Shown: in pieces, positions 52,969-60,720 of the stretch
How the letters are laid out: each line of letters opens with the position of its first letter
Position numbering within the stretch: the first letter of the stretch is position 1
Assembly: GCF_000956595.1 (NCBI RefSeq)
Contig: NZ_JYOO01000024.1
Location: 1 to 64,000 of the forward strand
Direction: 5' to 3'
DNA: 64,000 nt
Origin: Priestia aryabhattai B8W22
GTDB taxonomy: Bacteria; Bacillota; Bacilli; Bacillales; Bacillaceae_H
The notes under the pieces: generated by a model
What the model was told of the DNA's origin: nothing
The model's database searches: none
Seen by the model: the letters and a program-made list of their open reading frames with translations, nothing else
Made by a program: the position numbers and the translations under genes

Positions 52969-54396
52969 TAGACCTATCAGTTTCCACCACAAGCCGCCAA
53001 TTCCAATCCAAATGATAATATGAATAATTGAAATTAAAAAGCCGAGCGACCACCATTTTTGCTGCGTTACATATCCACTACCGAAGAACACCGGTGCCGG
53101 TCCACTGCCGTAGTGAGTTAAACAGCCAAATAAATTGCTGAAGAACGCTAAAATTAATGCTGACAGTAACGGAGGCGCACCAGCGGCCACGATGACAGAT
53201 AAAAATGCTGCGTACATAGCGCTGACGTGAGCCGTATTACTGGCAAAAAAGTAGTGAGAATAAAAATACGCAATAGCTAGTACAATTAACGCCGTCATCC
53301 AAGACATATGACTAACAGTGCCTTTCATCAGATCACTGAACCAAGGAATCATGCCTAGATCATTTAAGAAAGTTGCCATCATAACCAAAACAGCAAACCA
53401 GACTAATGTATCCCATGCTCCCTGTTCTTTTTTGATGTCCGACCAGCTTAATACTTGTGTTAAAAGCAGCGTACATAGACCAATAAAAGCAGTTGTTGTT
53501 GCATTAATATTTAAATTAGCTCCAAAAATCCAAAGCACAAGAAGAAGTAAAAATACGCCAATCATGTACCATTCTTCCTTCTTTAGTGGCCCCATTTCAT
53601 TTAATTTTTTCACTGCAATTTCAGATGCTTCCGGTGTTTCTTTTAATTCTGGGGGATACAGCTTATAAATAACAAGCGGAATCACAATTAAACTAATAAT
53701 TCCAGGTACAATTGCAGCCGCTGCCCAGCCAACCCATGAAATAGTCTTGCCTGTAATTTGTTCCGTCATTTTAACAGCAAGAGGATTGGCCGCCATTGCG
53801 GTTACGAACATAGCGGATGTAATCATATCTCCTTGAAACGATACTTTTGTTAAGAAAGCACCGACTCTGCGCTCCGTACCGTCTCCAGTTCTCGATCCGT
53901 ATGTTTCAGATAAAGAACGAATGATTGGAAGAATAATTCCTCCAGCTCGTGCTGTATTAGACGGCATTGCAGGTGATAAAAGTAAATCACTTACGATAAG
54001 AGAATACGATAGTCCCAACGTCTTTTTACCGAACAAACGAACAAAGATATAGGCAACCCTTGTTCCTAGACCAGTCTTAATAAAGCCTCTAGAAATAAAG
54101 AATGCAATAACAATTAACCAAATCGTCGTATTTTGAAAACCGCTGAGCGATTGTTCAAGTGTTAATGTATTAGTTAATACAATAATGGTTAAAGATAAAA
54201 TAGCTACACTGCCTAATGGCAATGGTTTAATGATAAGCCCTACGATAGTAGCCACAAAAATAGCGAATAAGTGCCAAGCCTTTACATCAAGTCCGGACGG
54301 AGGTGTAATAAACCATAAAATAAGTCCGATTGCCAGACAAATTAATAAAGGAATAAATTTCACTTCGCCGGCAGGCTTTTTTGTTATTTCAGCCAT
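52963..54396 (-). CDS. DASS/SLC13-family anion transporter (dicarboxylate type)
   Basis: A 477-residue protein with about twelve hydrophobic segments. LLSPAMPSNTARAGGIILPI near residue 136 is the first substrate/Na+ motif (S-N-T), and the second appears in FFASNTAHVSAMYAAF near residue 390. The relatives of this length, such as YflS and plant DiT1, carry malate or 2-oxoglutarate; this assignment is provisional. Start ATG 54396 follows GAAAGGAGAAAG. A block matching the cydA inverted repeat lies 126-147 bases upstream. Confidence 0.87.
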   Translation of the reverse strand: MAEITKKPAGEVKFIPLLICLAIGLILWFITPPSGLDVKAWHLFAIFVATIVGLIIKPLPLGSVAILSLTIIVLTNTLTLEQSLSGFQNTTIWLIVIAFFISRGFIKTGLGTRVAYIFVRLFGKKTLGLSYSLIVSDLLLSPAMPSNTARAGGIILPIIRSLSETYGSRTGDGTERRVGAFLTKVSFQGDMITSAMFVTAMAANPLAVKMTEQITGKTISWVGWAAAAIVPGIISLIVIPLVIYKLYPPELKETPEASEIAVKKLNEMGPLKKEEWYMIGVFLLLLVLWIFGANLNINATTTAFIGLCTLLLTQVLSWSDIKKEQGAWDTLVWFAVLVMMATFLNDLGMIPWFSDLMKGTVSHMSWMTALIVLAIAYFYSHYFFASNTAHVSAMYAAFLSVIVAAGAPPLLSALILAFFSNLFGCLTHYGSGPAPVFFGSGYVTQQKWWSLGFLISIIHIIIWIGIGGLWWKLIGLW

Positions 54397-54521
54397 AATC
54401 TTTCTCCTTTCATGTTTTTAAATAATAGTAGTAGTATGCTCTTTCCACTTCGTACCCAATCTTATCCCATTCAAAATAAAACAATTGTAAAAATACGTTT
54501 CTTAAGGATGATATTGTAAAA

Positions 54522-54543
54522 TTGTGAAGTGTTGAGCATAATT
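54522..54543 (+). promoter_or_regulatory. cydA-like operator arm upstream of the DASS gene
   Basis: TTGTGAAGTGTTGAGCATAA begins at 54522 and matches the left arm upstream of cydA (39473) at 17 of the first 20 positions. It occurs once, without an inverted partner. Confidence 0.6.
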
Positions 54544-54640
54544 CCTTTATTATTTTATCATACATATTGACAATATTTATCTTTCACCTTCATTTTATTC
54601 CCTTCAAAATAGCTTGTAAGCGTTATTTCATCACAATAAA

Positions 54641-54670
54641 TAAGCTGCATGAGTTCATCATGCAGCCTTG
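54641..54670 (-). terminator. Terminator after the rRNA methyltransferase gene
   Basis: On the minus strand GCTGCATGA and TCATGCAGC form a stem with a 5-base loop, followed by TTATTTATTG. Confidence 0.75.
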
Positions 54671-54673
54671 CAT

Positions 54674-55873
54674 TTAGCGATTTACTTTTTGAATAAACAC
54701 GACTTTGAGATAATCACCTGACTTAAATTCTTTTATTGTTTTAAAATCAGCTGGAAGAGAGAACTGCTCCATCATTTTGTAGCGTTCCCCTTTTTCATCA
54801 AAAGCTTTTTCAATAAACGAATGAAATTTTTTCATATCAAAATTACTTGCATTCGTAGATGCTACAATGACACCATTTGGCTTTGTAAGAGCAATGGCTT
54901 CTTTTAATAAATCTTTGTAGTCTTTTGCCGCACTAAACGTATGCTTTTTCGATTTAGCAAAGCTCGGCGGATCTAGCACCACAAGATCAAACGTCATGTT
55001 CTTCTTAACCGCATATTTAAAATACTTAAAAACATCTTCTACAATAATGTCCTGTGCCTCATGATCAATTCCATTTACACTAAATTGCTCAATTGTTTTT
55101 GCCAAGCTGCGATTGGCTAAGTCGACACTTGTTGTTTTCGCAGCTCCTCCAAGAGCGGCCGCCACTGAAAATGCGCCTGTATATGAGAACATATTTAAGA
55201 CGGTCTTTCCCTTTGCATATTTATCTCGAATCGTTTTACGGACGTCTCGCTGATCTAAAAAGACCCCAACCATCGCTCCGTCATTTAAATAAACAGCAAA
55301 ACGAATACCATTTTCTTTTACAATTAAAGGGAATTCACCTTTATTTCCTGTGACAAAATCATCTTCTTCAATATACTGCCCTTTTACGTTGAAACGTTTT
55401 TTCTGGTATAGCCCTTTAAAGTTAGGCGCAGACTTTAAAGCTTCAATAACGGATTCTTTAAATTGATAAATTCCTTCACTATACCAACTCGTGACGTAAT
55501 ATCCGTCATAATAATCAATGATTAAGCCGCCAATTCCGTCACCTTCACTATTAAATACACGAAAAGCAGTTGTATCTTCAGACGCATAAAAATCGTGACG
55601 AGAGGCAATCGCTTGCTGAATTTTCCGTGCAAAAAACGCCGCGTCAATTTGTTCACTTTTCTTCTTCGTCAGAATCCAGCCGTAGCCTTTGTTTTGCTTT
55701 CCATAATAGCCTTTGGCTAAAAATTGATTCTTCGGAGTGACTAAGTTAATAATAACGCCTTCTTCTTGCAGTTTATGACCATCAACAAGCGCATCTTTTT
55801 CAATGAGTGGATAACCTTTGTTCACTTTTTTAATAAAAGCTTCTTTGGCTATAACTTGTACTTCTTTTCTCAT
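54674..55873 (-). CDS. Class I rRNA large-subunit methyltransferase (RlmI/YwbD type)
   Basis: A 399-residue SAM-dependent methyltransferase that methylates a cytosine C5 in 23S rRNA in the RlmI family. An N-terminal PUA-like domain covers about residues 1-75. Then come the RlmI linker, SAM motif I VLNMFSYTGAFSVAAALGGA near residue 224, and VVLDPPSFAKSKKHTF near residue 295 (motif IV). Specificity inside the family is not certain. The ATG follows GTGTATAC rather than a strong ribosome site. Single-gene unit. Confidence 0.88.
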   Translation of the reverse strand: MRKEVQVIAKEAFIKKVNKGYPLIEKDALVDGHKLQEEGVIINLVTPKNQFLAKGYYGKQNKGYGWILTKKKSEQIDAAFFARKIQQAIASRHDFYASEDTTAFRVFNSEGDGIGGLIIDYYDGYYVTSWYSEGIYQFKESVIEALKSAPNFKGLYQKKRFNVKGQYIEEDDFVTGNKGEFPLIVKENGIRFAVYLNDGAMVGVFLDQRDVRKTIRDKYAKGKTVLNMFSYTGAFSVAAALGGAAKTTSVDLANRSLAKTIEQFSVNGIDHEAQDIIVEDVFKYFKYAVKKNMTFDLVVLDPPSFAKSKKHTFSAAKDYKDLLKEAIALTKPNGVIVASTNASNFDMKKFHSFIEKAFDEKGERYKMMEQFSLPADFKTIKEFKSGDYLKVVFIQKVNR

Positions 55874-55986
55874 GTATACACCCTATCTATTTAATTTAGT
55901 TCATTCTAGTTTTATCCATTTTATAAGAATAATCTACATTTATCTTAACATAGATAACCGTTGATGTTTCCAGTTACAAAATAGAA

Positions 55987-56018
55987 AAGCAGAGGGTGCT
56001 TTGAAGCATCCTCTGCTT
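55987..56018 (-). terminator. Terminator after the five-repeat PepSY gene
   Basis: AAGCAGAGGGTGCTT and AAGCATCCTCTGCTT pair across TG with one mismatch. Confidence 0.85.
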
Positions 56019-56059
56019 GATATGAATGAAAAATGAAATGTATATTTTAAGATAAAAAG

Positions 56060-57097
56060 TTATGAACACTCTTGTCCCGTATAAGCATCGAACTTAAGCG
56101 TCTGCTGCTTGCTTCCGCTCACTATCGTTACTACGTATACAGTTATTGAGTTTTCCGTTGTAAGCTCAATATGCTCTACTTTTCCTTCTTGATGTTTTAA
56201 AGCAAGAACTTTTACAGCGTTCTCCGTTAACGGCTGAAGCTTATCTTGTTTTACATATGTGATTTTACCCGAAACCGCATCGATTCTGACTGTGTATTCC
56301 GTATTGCCTTTGATTACTTTCACTGTGAAAATTGCTGTGTTTTGATCATATTCTACCATTTTCACCTTACCTGCATATGTAGCCAATGCAAGATCTTTTG
56401 CATCTTGTCTCGTTAATAGCTTTACTTCTTGCTGAGAAGTATTAACTACTGTTCCAGTGAAAGCATCTAACGTTACGGTATATTGAGTGCCATCTTTAAG
56501 AATCACTGCGATATACTGACTAGTGGCTTCTTTAAACTCTAGACTATATACGTAACCACTATACTGTTTGACAGCTGCTTCTTTTATTTTTTGCTCTGGC
56601 ATTAGCTGCAGCTCTTTTTTATTTTCATGAATGACTTTCCCCGTTAGACCATCCATGGTTAGCGTATATTCTACTTTGCCATCTACTACAATAACATTAT
56701 ATTCAAGCATTTCTTTGTTAAATATAATAGATTGAATGGCTCCTTTATAGTTCTTAGAAACAGATTCTTTCACTTGATTTTGTGTCCATAGCTTCACTTC
56801 TTGCTTCTTTACTACTTTTCCAGTGCTCGCACTTACTTCTACGATTCTTTGCTCCAGGTTATTCGTTACAATGGTAATTACATACACACTTGATTCCTGC
56901 TTAAATTCCGTAGATGTGACCGTCCCGTCGCAATCTTGCAAAGCAATACCTTTCGCCTGAGCTTGCGAGATACTCACATGTTCAGTTGTCTCTGCTTTCG
57001 CTGTCTTCATTTCTGCAGCGTGACTCGTTGTAATAGAGCTAAATGCAATTGCAGTTCCTAAAGCAGATGTAGACAATACTTTTGCCCATTTAATCAT
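56060..57097 (-). CDS. Secreted protein with five PepSY-type repeats
   Basis: A 345-residue exported protein. The signal peptide ends near residue 27 (TTSHA-AEM). Five repeats of about 60 residues follow, each a helix (e.g. DAKDLALATYAGK) and a beta hairpin ending in TGxV. PepSY domains bind or inhibit peptidases or sense envelope state. Cysteines occur only in the first repeat (ALQDCDG) and at the C terminus (GQECS). I start at the ATG complementary to 57095-57097, after GAGGAGG; a 14-codon extension is rejected. Divergent from the two-component genes. Confidence 0.85.
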   Translation of the reverse strand: MIKWAKVLSTSALGTAIAFSSITTSHAAEMKTAKAETTEHVSISQAQAKGIALQDCDGTVTSTEFKQESSVYVITIVTNNLEQRIVEVSASTGKVVKKQEVKLWTQNQVKESVSKNYKGAIQSIIFNKEMLEYNVIVVDGKVEYTLTMDGLTGKVIHENKKELQLMPEQKIKEAAVKQYSGYVYSLEFKEATSQYIAVILKDGTQYTVTLDAFTGTVVNTSQQEVKLLTRQDAKDLALATYAGKVKMVEYDQNTAIFTVKVIKGNTEYTVRIDAVSGKITYVKQDKLQPLTENAVKVLALKHQEGKVEHIELTTENSITVYVVTIVSGSKQQTLKFDAYTGQECS

Positions 57098-57168
57098 CTT
57101 TAAATTTCCTCCTCTTTCACCATTAGACTTTCCGTCCAATTTATGGTGTTTTATCTAGTACGCCGTTC

Positions 57169-57222
57169 ATTATGCAAAAGATTTCTGAGAATAAGACGAA
57201 TAGAAGCTTAAAGTTAGCTGAA
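57169..57222 (-). promoter_or_regulatory. Degenerate 11-bp box array and -10 of the five-repeat PepSY gene
   Basis: On the minus strand TTCAG, TTAAG, TTCGT and CTCAG follow at 11-base steps (57222 to 57185), then ten bases and CATAAT (57174-57169). It is a weaker copy of the arrays at 57245 and 60546. Confidence 0.5.
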
Positions 57223-57244
57223 GATATAAGAATAGCTACTATTT

Positions 57245-57297
57245 TTCAGCTGGCTTTCAGCTATTATTCAGTGCTGTTTCAGATAAAAAAGCATAAT
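57245..57297 (+). promoter_or_regulatory. Four TTCAG boxes and -10 of the response-regulator promoter
   Basis: TTCAG occurs at 57245, 57256, 57267 and 57278, exactly 11 bases apart, within TTTCAGCT-like units. CATAAT (57292-57297) follows after nine bases, with the boxes in place of a -35. This is the layout bound by OmpR-type regulators as tandem dimers. Confidence 0.75.
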
Positions 57298-57327
57298 AGA
57301 AAGTAGAGGAGCAAAGGAGTTTTCACC

Positions 57328-58014
57328 ATGATGGATCAACTAAAAGGAATTAAAGTCTTGCTTATAGATGACGAACCAACTATTTTACAGTTTTTATCTT
57401 TAGGTTTAACGAATGAAGGATTTGATATCAAAGCTGCCCAAGACGGAATTGAAGGAATTAATATAGCCAAAGAATTCAAGCCTCATATCGCTATTGTAGA
57501 TGTTATGCTTCCGGGAATGGATGGATTTGAAGTATGCCGCTTGTTGAAGAAAATGGGGAATATCGCTGTCATCATGCTAACAGCAAAAGATCAAGTAGAC
57601 GATCGAGTAAAGGGGCTGACCATCGGAGCAGATGATTATATGGTTAAACCTTTTAGTTTTGAAGAACTTCTTGCGCGCATTCAAGCTAGAATCCGCAATC
57701 AATTTCCAAACTTATTAGACGAAGTATCAATCGGTCCATTTAAAATTGATGACCGCCGCAAAGAAATTAAATACCTTAATCACATACTTGATTTATCCCC
57801 TACTGAATATGCACTCTTAAAATTCTTGGTTATTAATCACGGTCTCGTACTAAGTAAATCCACCATTTTAGATCGAGTGTGGGGGTATGATTTTGGAGGA
57901 GAAGAAAACATTGTAGAAGTATACATTCGATCACTGAGAGAAAAATTACAGGACCATAGCCGAACCGTTATTCGAACGCTTCGCGGTGTAGGGTATCGGA
58001 TTGATATTTCATGA
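57328..58014 (+). CDS. OmpR-family response regulator (YkoG-like)
   Basis: A 228-residue regulator. The receiver domain (residues about 8-120) has VLLIDDEPT with the acidic pair, IVDVMLPGMDGFEV with the phosphorylated Asp near 56, and MLTAKD and MVKPFSFEELLAR with the Lys. The winged helix (about 130-226) ends with VEVYIRSLREKLQDHSRTVIRTLRGVGYRI. Start at 57328 or the ATG three bases later, after AAAGGAG. It overlaps the sensor gene by ATGA. Its own promoter has four 11-bp boxes, so autoregulation is likely. Confidence 0.93.
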   Translation: MMDQLKGIKVLLIDDEPTILQFLSLGLTNEGFDIKAAQDGIEGINIAKEFKPHIAIVDVMLPGMDGFEVCRLLKKMGNIAVIMLTAKDQVDDRVKGLTIGADDYMVKPFSFEELLARIQARIRNQFPNLLDEVSIGPFKIDDRRKEIKYLNHILDLSPTEYALLKFLVINHGLVLSKSTILDRVWGYDFGGEENIVEVYIRSLREKLQDHSRTVIRTLRGVGYRIDIS

Positions 58015-59456
58015 AGTACAAACGGTTCTTTCCACTGAACTCTCTTCGCCTTCAGCTCTTATTCAGAAGTTTGCTTGTTATTTTGAGTTTACTGATACTG
58101 ATAGGCTTGTTTCAATACGTGTTCATGAAGCAATTTATCTACACAAACAAAATTAGAAGCATCGAGGATCAAATTCACTTGATTCCTGATGATGTCTGGA
58201 AGCATGATATTGAAACAAGCCAGAATGTAAAAAAATCAAGACCAATGGTTTATTTCCCGGGTGTTAATATTACCTTTATTAATCAAAAGATTACCTTTCT
58301 AAGGTTGGCTAAGGATCCACATCACTCATACTTTCCTAGGCTTTCCGCATCTACATACAAACAAGTAATGAAAAACATCAACCAGCCGGAAAACACGATG
58401 AGCATCGTCAAAAAAATCGATGGTCATCAAGAGCAAGTTATTGTTTTAAAACCCATTGTCTTTGATGGAGAAATACAGGGCGTTATCCAAATCAATACTC
58501 CAACAGAATCACTGAGAGATTTGTTAATCAGACAAATGATGATCTTTTTAATGCTTTCACTTACTGCAATGACCATTGCTTTTTTTGTTTTTTCTTCTGT
58601 TTTAAAACGGACGTTAATCCCTTTATTTACTACTACTAAAAAAGTGGAGCATATAAATGCCGGAAGCTTACATGACCGCTTACCCGTTAATCAAGGGCAA
58701 ATTGAAATGGACCGTCTTTCTCTTTCTATTAACGAAATGCTTGAGCGTCTTGAAAAAGCATTTAAAGCTGAAACAGAGGCCAAAGAACAAATGCGACGTT
58801 TTGTTGCGGACGCTTCTCATGAACTGCGAACGCCGCTTACATCCATTCATGGCTTTTTAGAAGTTTTACTAAGAGGGGCTAGCAGTAATCCTGAACAGTT
58901 AAACGACGCATTAAAAAGTATGTATGGGGAGTCTAAAAGGTTGCGCAAACTGATTCAGGATCTTCTGCTTCTTGCTCAGCTTGATCAACTTCCCCCGTTT
59001 CAAAAAGAGTGCTGTTTTGTAGATGAATTAATTTTAGATATGAAACCTCAATTAATGCTATTGGCTGGGAACAGAAACGTTTTATTCGACTTCCCAAGCC
59101 GTTTACCATCAGAAATTAACAAAGATCAATTTAAACAAGTTATTTTAAACTTATTTTCCAATGCGGTACAGCATACGAACCCAAATACAGGAGTTATTCA
59201 AGTGATAGGGAAAACAAATGAGAAAGAACTTTCATTAACAATACTAGATAACGGTCATGGCATTCCTCAAGAGCACCTTCCTCATTTATTTGAACGATTT
59301 TACAAAGCTGATGCTTCACGCTCTCGAGCATATGGAGGAGCGGGCTTAGGCTTGGCCATCAGCGCATCTATTATAGAGCTGCACGGGGGAAAAATACGTG
59401 TAGAAAGCAAATTGAATGCAGGAACTGCTTTTCAAATCGTATTGCCCTTGACGTAA
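58011..59456 (+). CDS. Sensor histidine kinase (YkoH-like)
   Basis: A 481-residue membrane kinase. The first membrane segment is near residues 15-37, an extracellular sensor of about 140 residues follows, and the second segment is near 178-198. Then come HAMP, the H box FVADASHELRTPLTSIHGFLE (His near 270), N box NLFSNAVQHTNP, G1 DNGHGIP, and G2 GGAGLGLAISASIIELHGGK. The ligand is unknown; the PepSY genes on either side suggest that secreted PepSY proteins are outputs or inhibitors of the sensor. Partner of the upstream regulator. Confidence 0.92.
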   Translation: MKYKRFFPLNSLRLQLLFRSLLVILSLLILIGLFQYVFMKQFIYTNKIRSIEDQIHLIPDDVWKHDIETSQNVKKSRPMVYFPGVNITFINQKITFLRLAKDPHHSYFPRLSASTYKQVMKNINQPENTMSIVKKIDGHQEQVIVLKPIVFDGEIQGVIQINTPTESLRDLLIRQMMIFLMLSLTAMTIAFFVFSSVLKRTLIPLFTTTKKVEHINAGSLHDRLPVNQGQIEMDRLSLSINEMLERLEKAFKAETEAKEQMRRFVADASHELRTPLTSIHGFLEVLLRGASSNPEQLNDALKSMYGESKRLRKLIQDLLLLAQLDQLPPFQKECCFVDELILDMKPQLMLLAGNRNVLFDFPSRLPSEINKDQFKQVILNLFSNAVQHTNPNTGVIQVIGKTNEKELSLTILDNGHGIPQEHLPHLFERFYKADASRSRAYGGAGLGLAISASIIELHGGKIRVESKLNAGTAFQIVLPLT

Positions 59457-59492
59457 AAAAGACGATTGCCGTGAAGCAATCGTCTTTTTTAT
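59455..59492. terminator. Bidirectional terminator kinase/four-repeat PepSY gene
   Basis: AAAAAAGACGATTGC pairs with GCAATCGTCTTTTTT around a short CGTGAA loop. Confidence 0.92.
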
Positions 59493-59496
59493 CAAA

Positions 59497-60339
59497 TCAG
59501 CATACTTTTCCTGTTTGAGGGCTGATTTTTACAGTATGTTTTATATTGTCTGTTCCTTTGATCACAAACGTGTACGCTTGTTCACTGAATGAAACAGATT
59601 GAACCGTTCCTTTGTGCTGTTGAAGAGCAGCTTGTTTAGCTTGTTCTTGCGTAAACTTTACCGCTTCGACTTTGATTACTTTGCCTGTTTCAGCGTTTAT
59701 TTTCACATGGTGATCTTTGTTATCTTTTCCGTGAATTAAAAATGTGTATACATCATTTGCGTATGAACTAGACTGAATCGTTCCGCTGCAATTTTTTAAT
59801 GCGATCGTTTGAACCTGTGCTTTTGTAAATGCAGCGCTTTGAATTTGAATCACTTTTCCACTTTTTGCGTTCACTTTCACGTGATGATCGCGGCTATCTT
59901 TCCCATGAATTAAGAACGTATACACTCCATCATTGAAGCCTACTGACTTAACTGTTCCTCCACAGTTTTTCAACGCTACTGCTTGTGCCTCACTTCGAGA
60001 AAAAGATAGTTTTTCAACCTTTACCACTTTTCCGCTGTGTGCATTTACTTTTACGTGGTGATCTTGATTATCTTGTCCGTGAATTAAAAACGTATAGGCA
60101 TTATTTTCAAAAGAAACCGATTGAACCGTTCCTCCGCAGTTCTTTAAGGCAATTGCTTTTGCTTGAGCTTGTGTATATGTTGCCGCTTCGGTATGAGCCG
60201 ACGCTTTTGTTGAAGTAATGTGCTGGCCGTCTGAAGCAAATGCACTTGTCATTGATCCAAGAGCGATAGCTGTTCCAATTGTGGCACCTCCCACGGCTTT
60301 TGCTACTACTGCTTTTCCTGCTAATACTTTTCCAATCAT
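59497..60339 (-). CDS. Secreted protein with four PepSY-type repeats, cysteine-containing
   Basis: A 280-residue exported protein. The signal peptide has a Gly/Ala-rich hydrophobic core and ends near residue 35 (TSAFA-SDG). Four repeats of about 55 residues follow, the first three almost identical with LKNCGGT or LKNCSGT followed by YTFLIHG and DHHVKVNA. Each of these three has one Cys, the fourth has none, and the protein ends in GKVC. Such strong repeat identity suggests recent duplication. CGGAGG precedes the ATG. Convergent with the sensor kinase and controlled by a matching box array upstream. Confidence 0.85.
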   Translation of the reverse strand: MIGKVLAGKAVVAKAVGGATIGTAIALGSMTSAFASDGQHITSTKASAHTEAATYTQAQAKAIALKNCGGTVQSVSFENNAYTFLIHGQDNQDHHVKVNAHSGKVVKVEKLSFSRSEAQAVALKNCGGTVKSVGFNDGVYTFLIHGKDSRDHHVKVNAKSGKVIQIQSAAFTKAQVQTIALKNCSGTIQSSSYANDVYTFLIHGKDNKDHHVKINAETGKVIKVEAVKFTQEQAKQAALQQHKGTVQSVSFSEQAYTFVIKGTDNIKHTVKISPQTGKVC

Positions 60340-60531
60340 GATTATACCTCCGCGTAATTTTCAATGTATTTACAGCTCAAGCTAAAGGTTTTAGCAGCGG
60401 TCATTTATCAAAATAGCGCCATTGGAGTAACGTTTTTTTCTGCTAAAATACCTTTCACTGTTGCTGTACGAGCCAAAGCGCTTCTTGTCCTCTTTAGCTA
60501 TGTGTTTATTGTAAGAGCGGAACATGAATTC

Positions 60532-60583
60532 ACTATGAAGCCCAGCTGAATACTATCTGAATAAATTCTGAAAGATAGCTGAA
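60532..60583 (-). promoter_or_regulatory. Four TTCAG boxes and -10 of the four-repeat PepSY promoter
   Basis: CTGAA at 60546, 60557, 60568 and 60579 reads as TTCAG on the minus strand, exactly 11 bases apart. Eight bases later CATAGT (60537-60532) is a -10. The layout mirrors the regulator promoter at 57245-57297, in the orientation of the PepSY gene. Confidence 0.75.
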
Positions 60584-60593
60584 TAACTTCTAG

Positions 60594-60640
60594 TTAAACT
60601 TGTCATCTAAATGTTCAACGTTCTTAACAACAGCTCAACA
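60594..60640 (+). promoter_or_regulatory. Possible Pho-box repeats upstream of the PhoX-like gene
   Basis: TTAAAC (60594), TTCAAC (60614), TTAACA (60624) and CTCAAC (60634) are spaced about 10 or 20 bases, similar to B. subtilis PhoP repeats of TTAACA type. Suggestive only. Confidence 0.4.
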
Positions 60641-60720
60641 AATCCAGCGCTTCTCTTTATATTTCCTCAACAATCAAATGATTTAATAAGTATATGAATA
60701 CGATTTGGAGGTTATCAACC

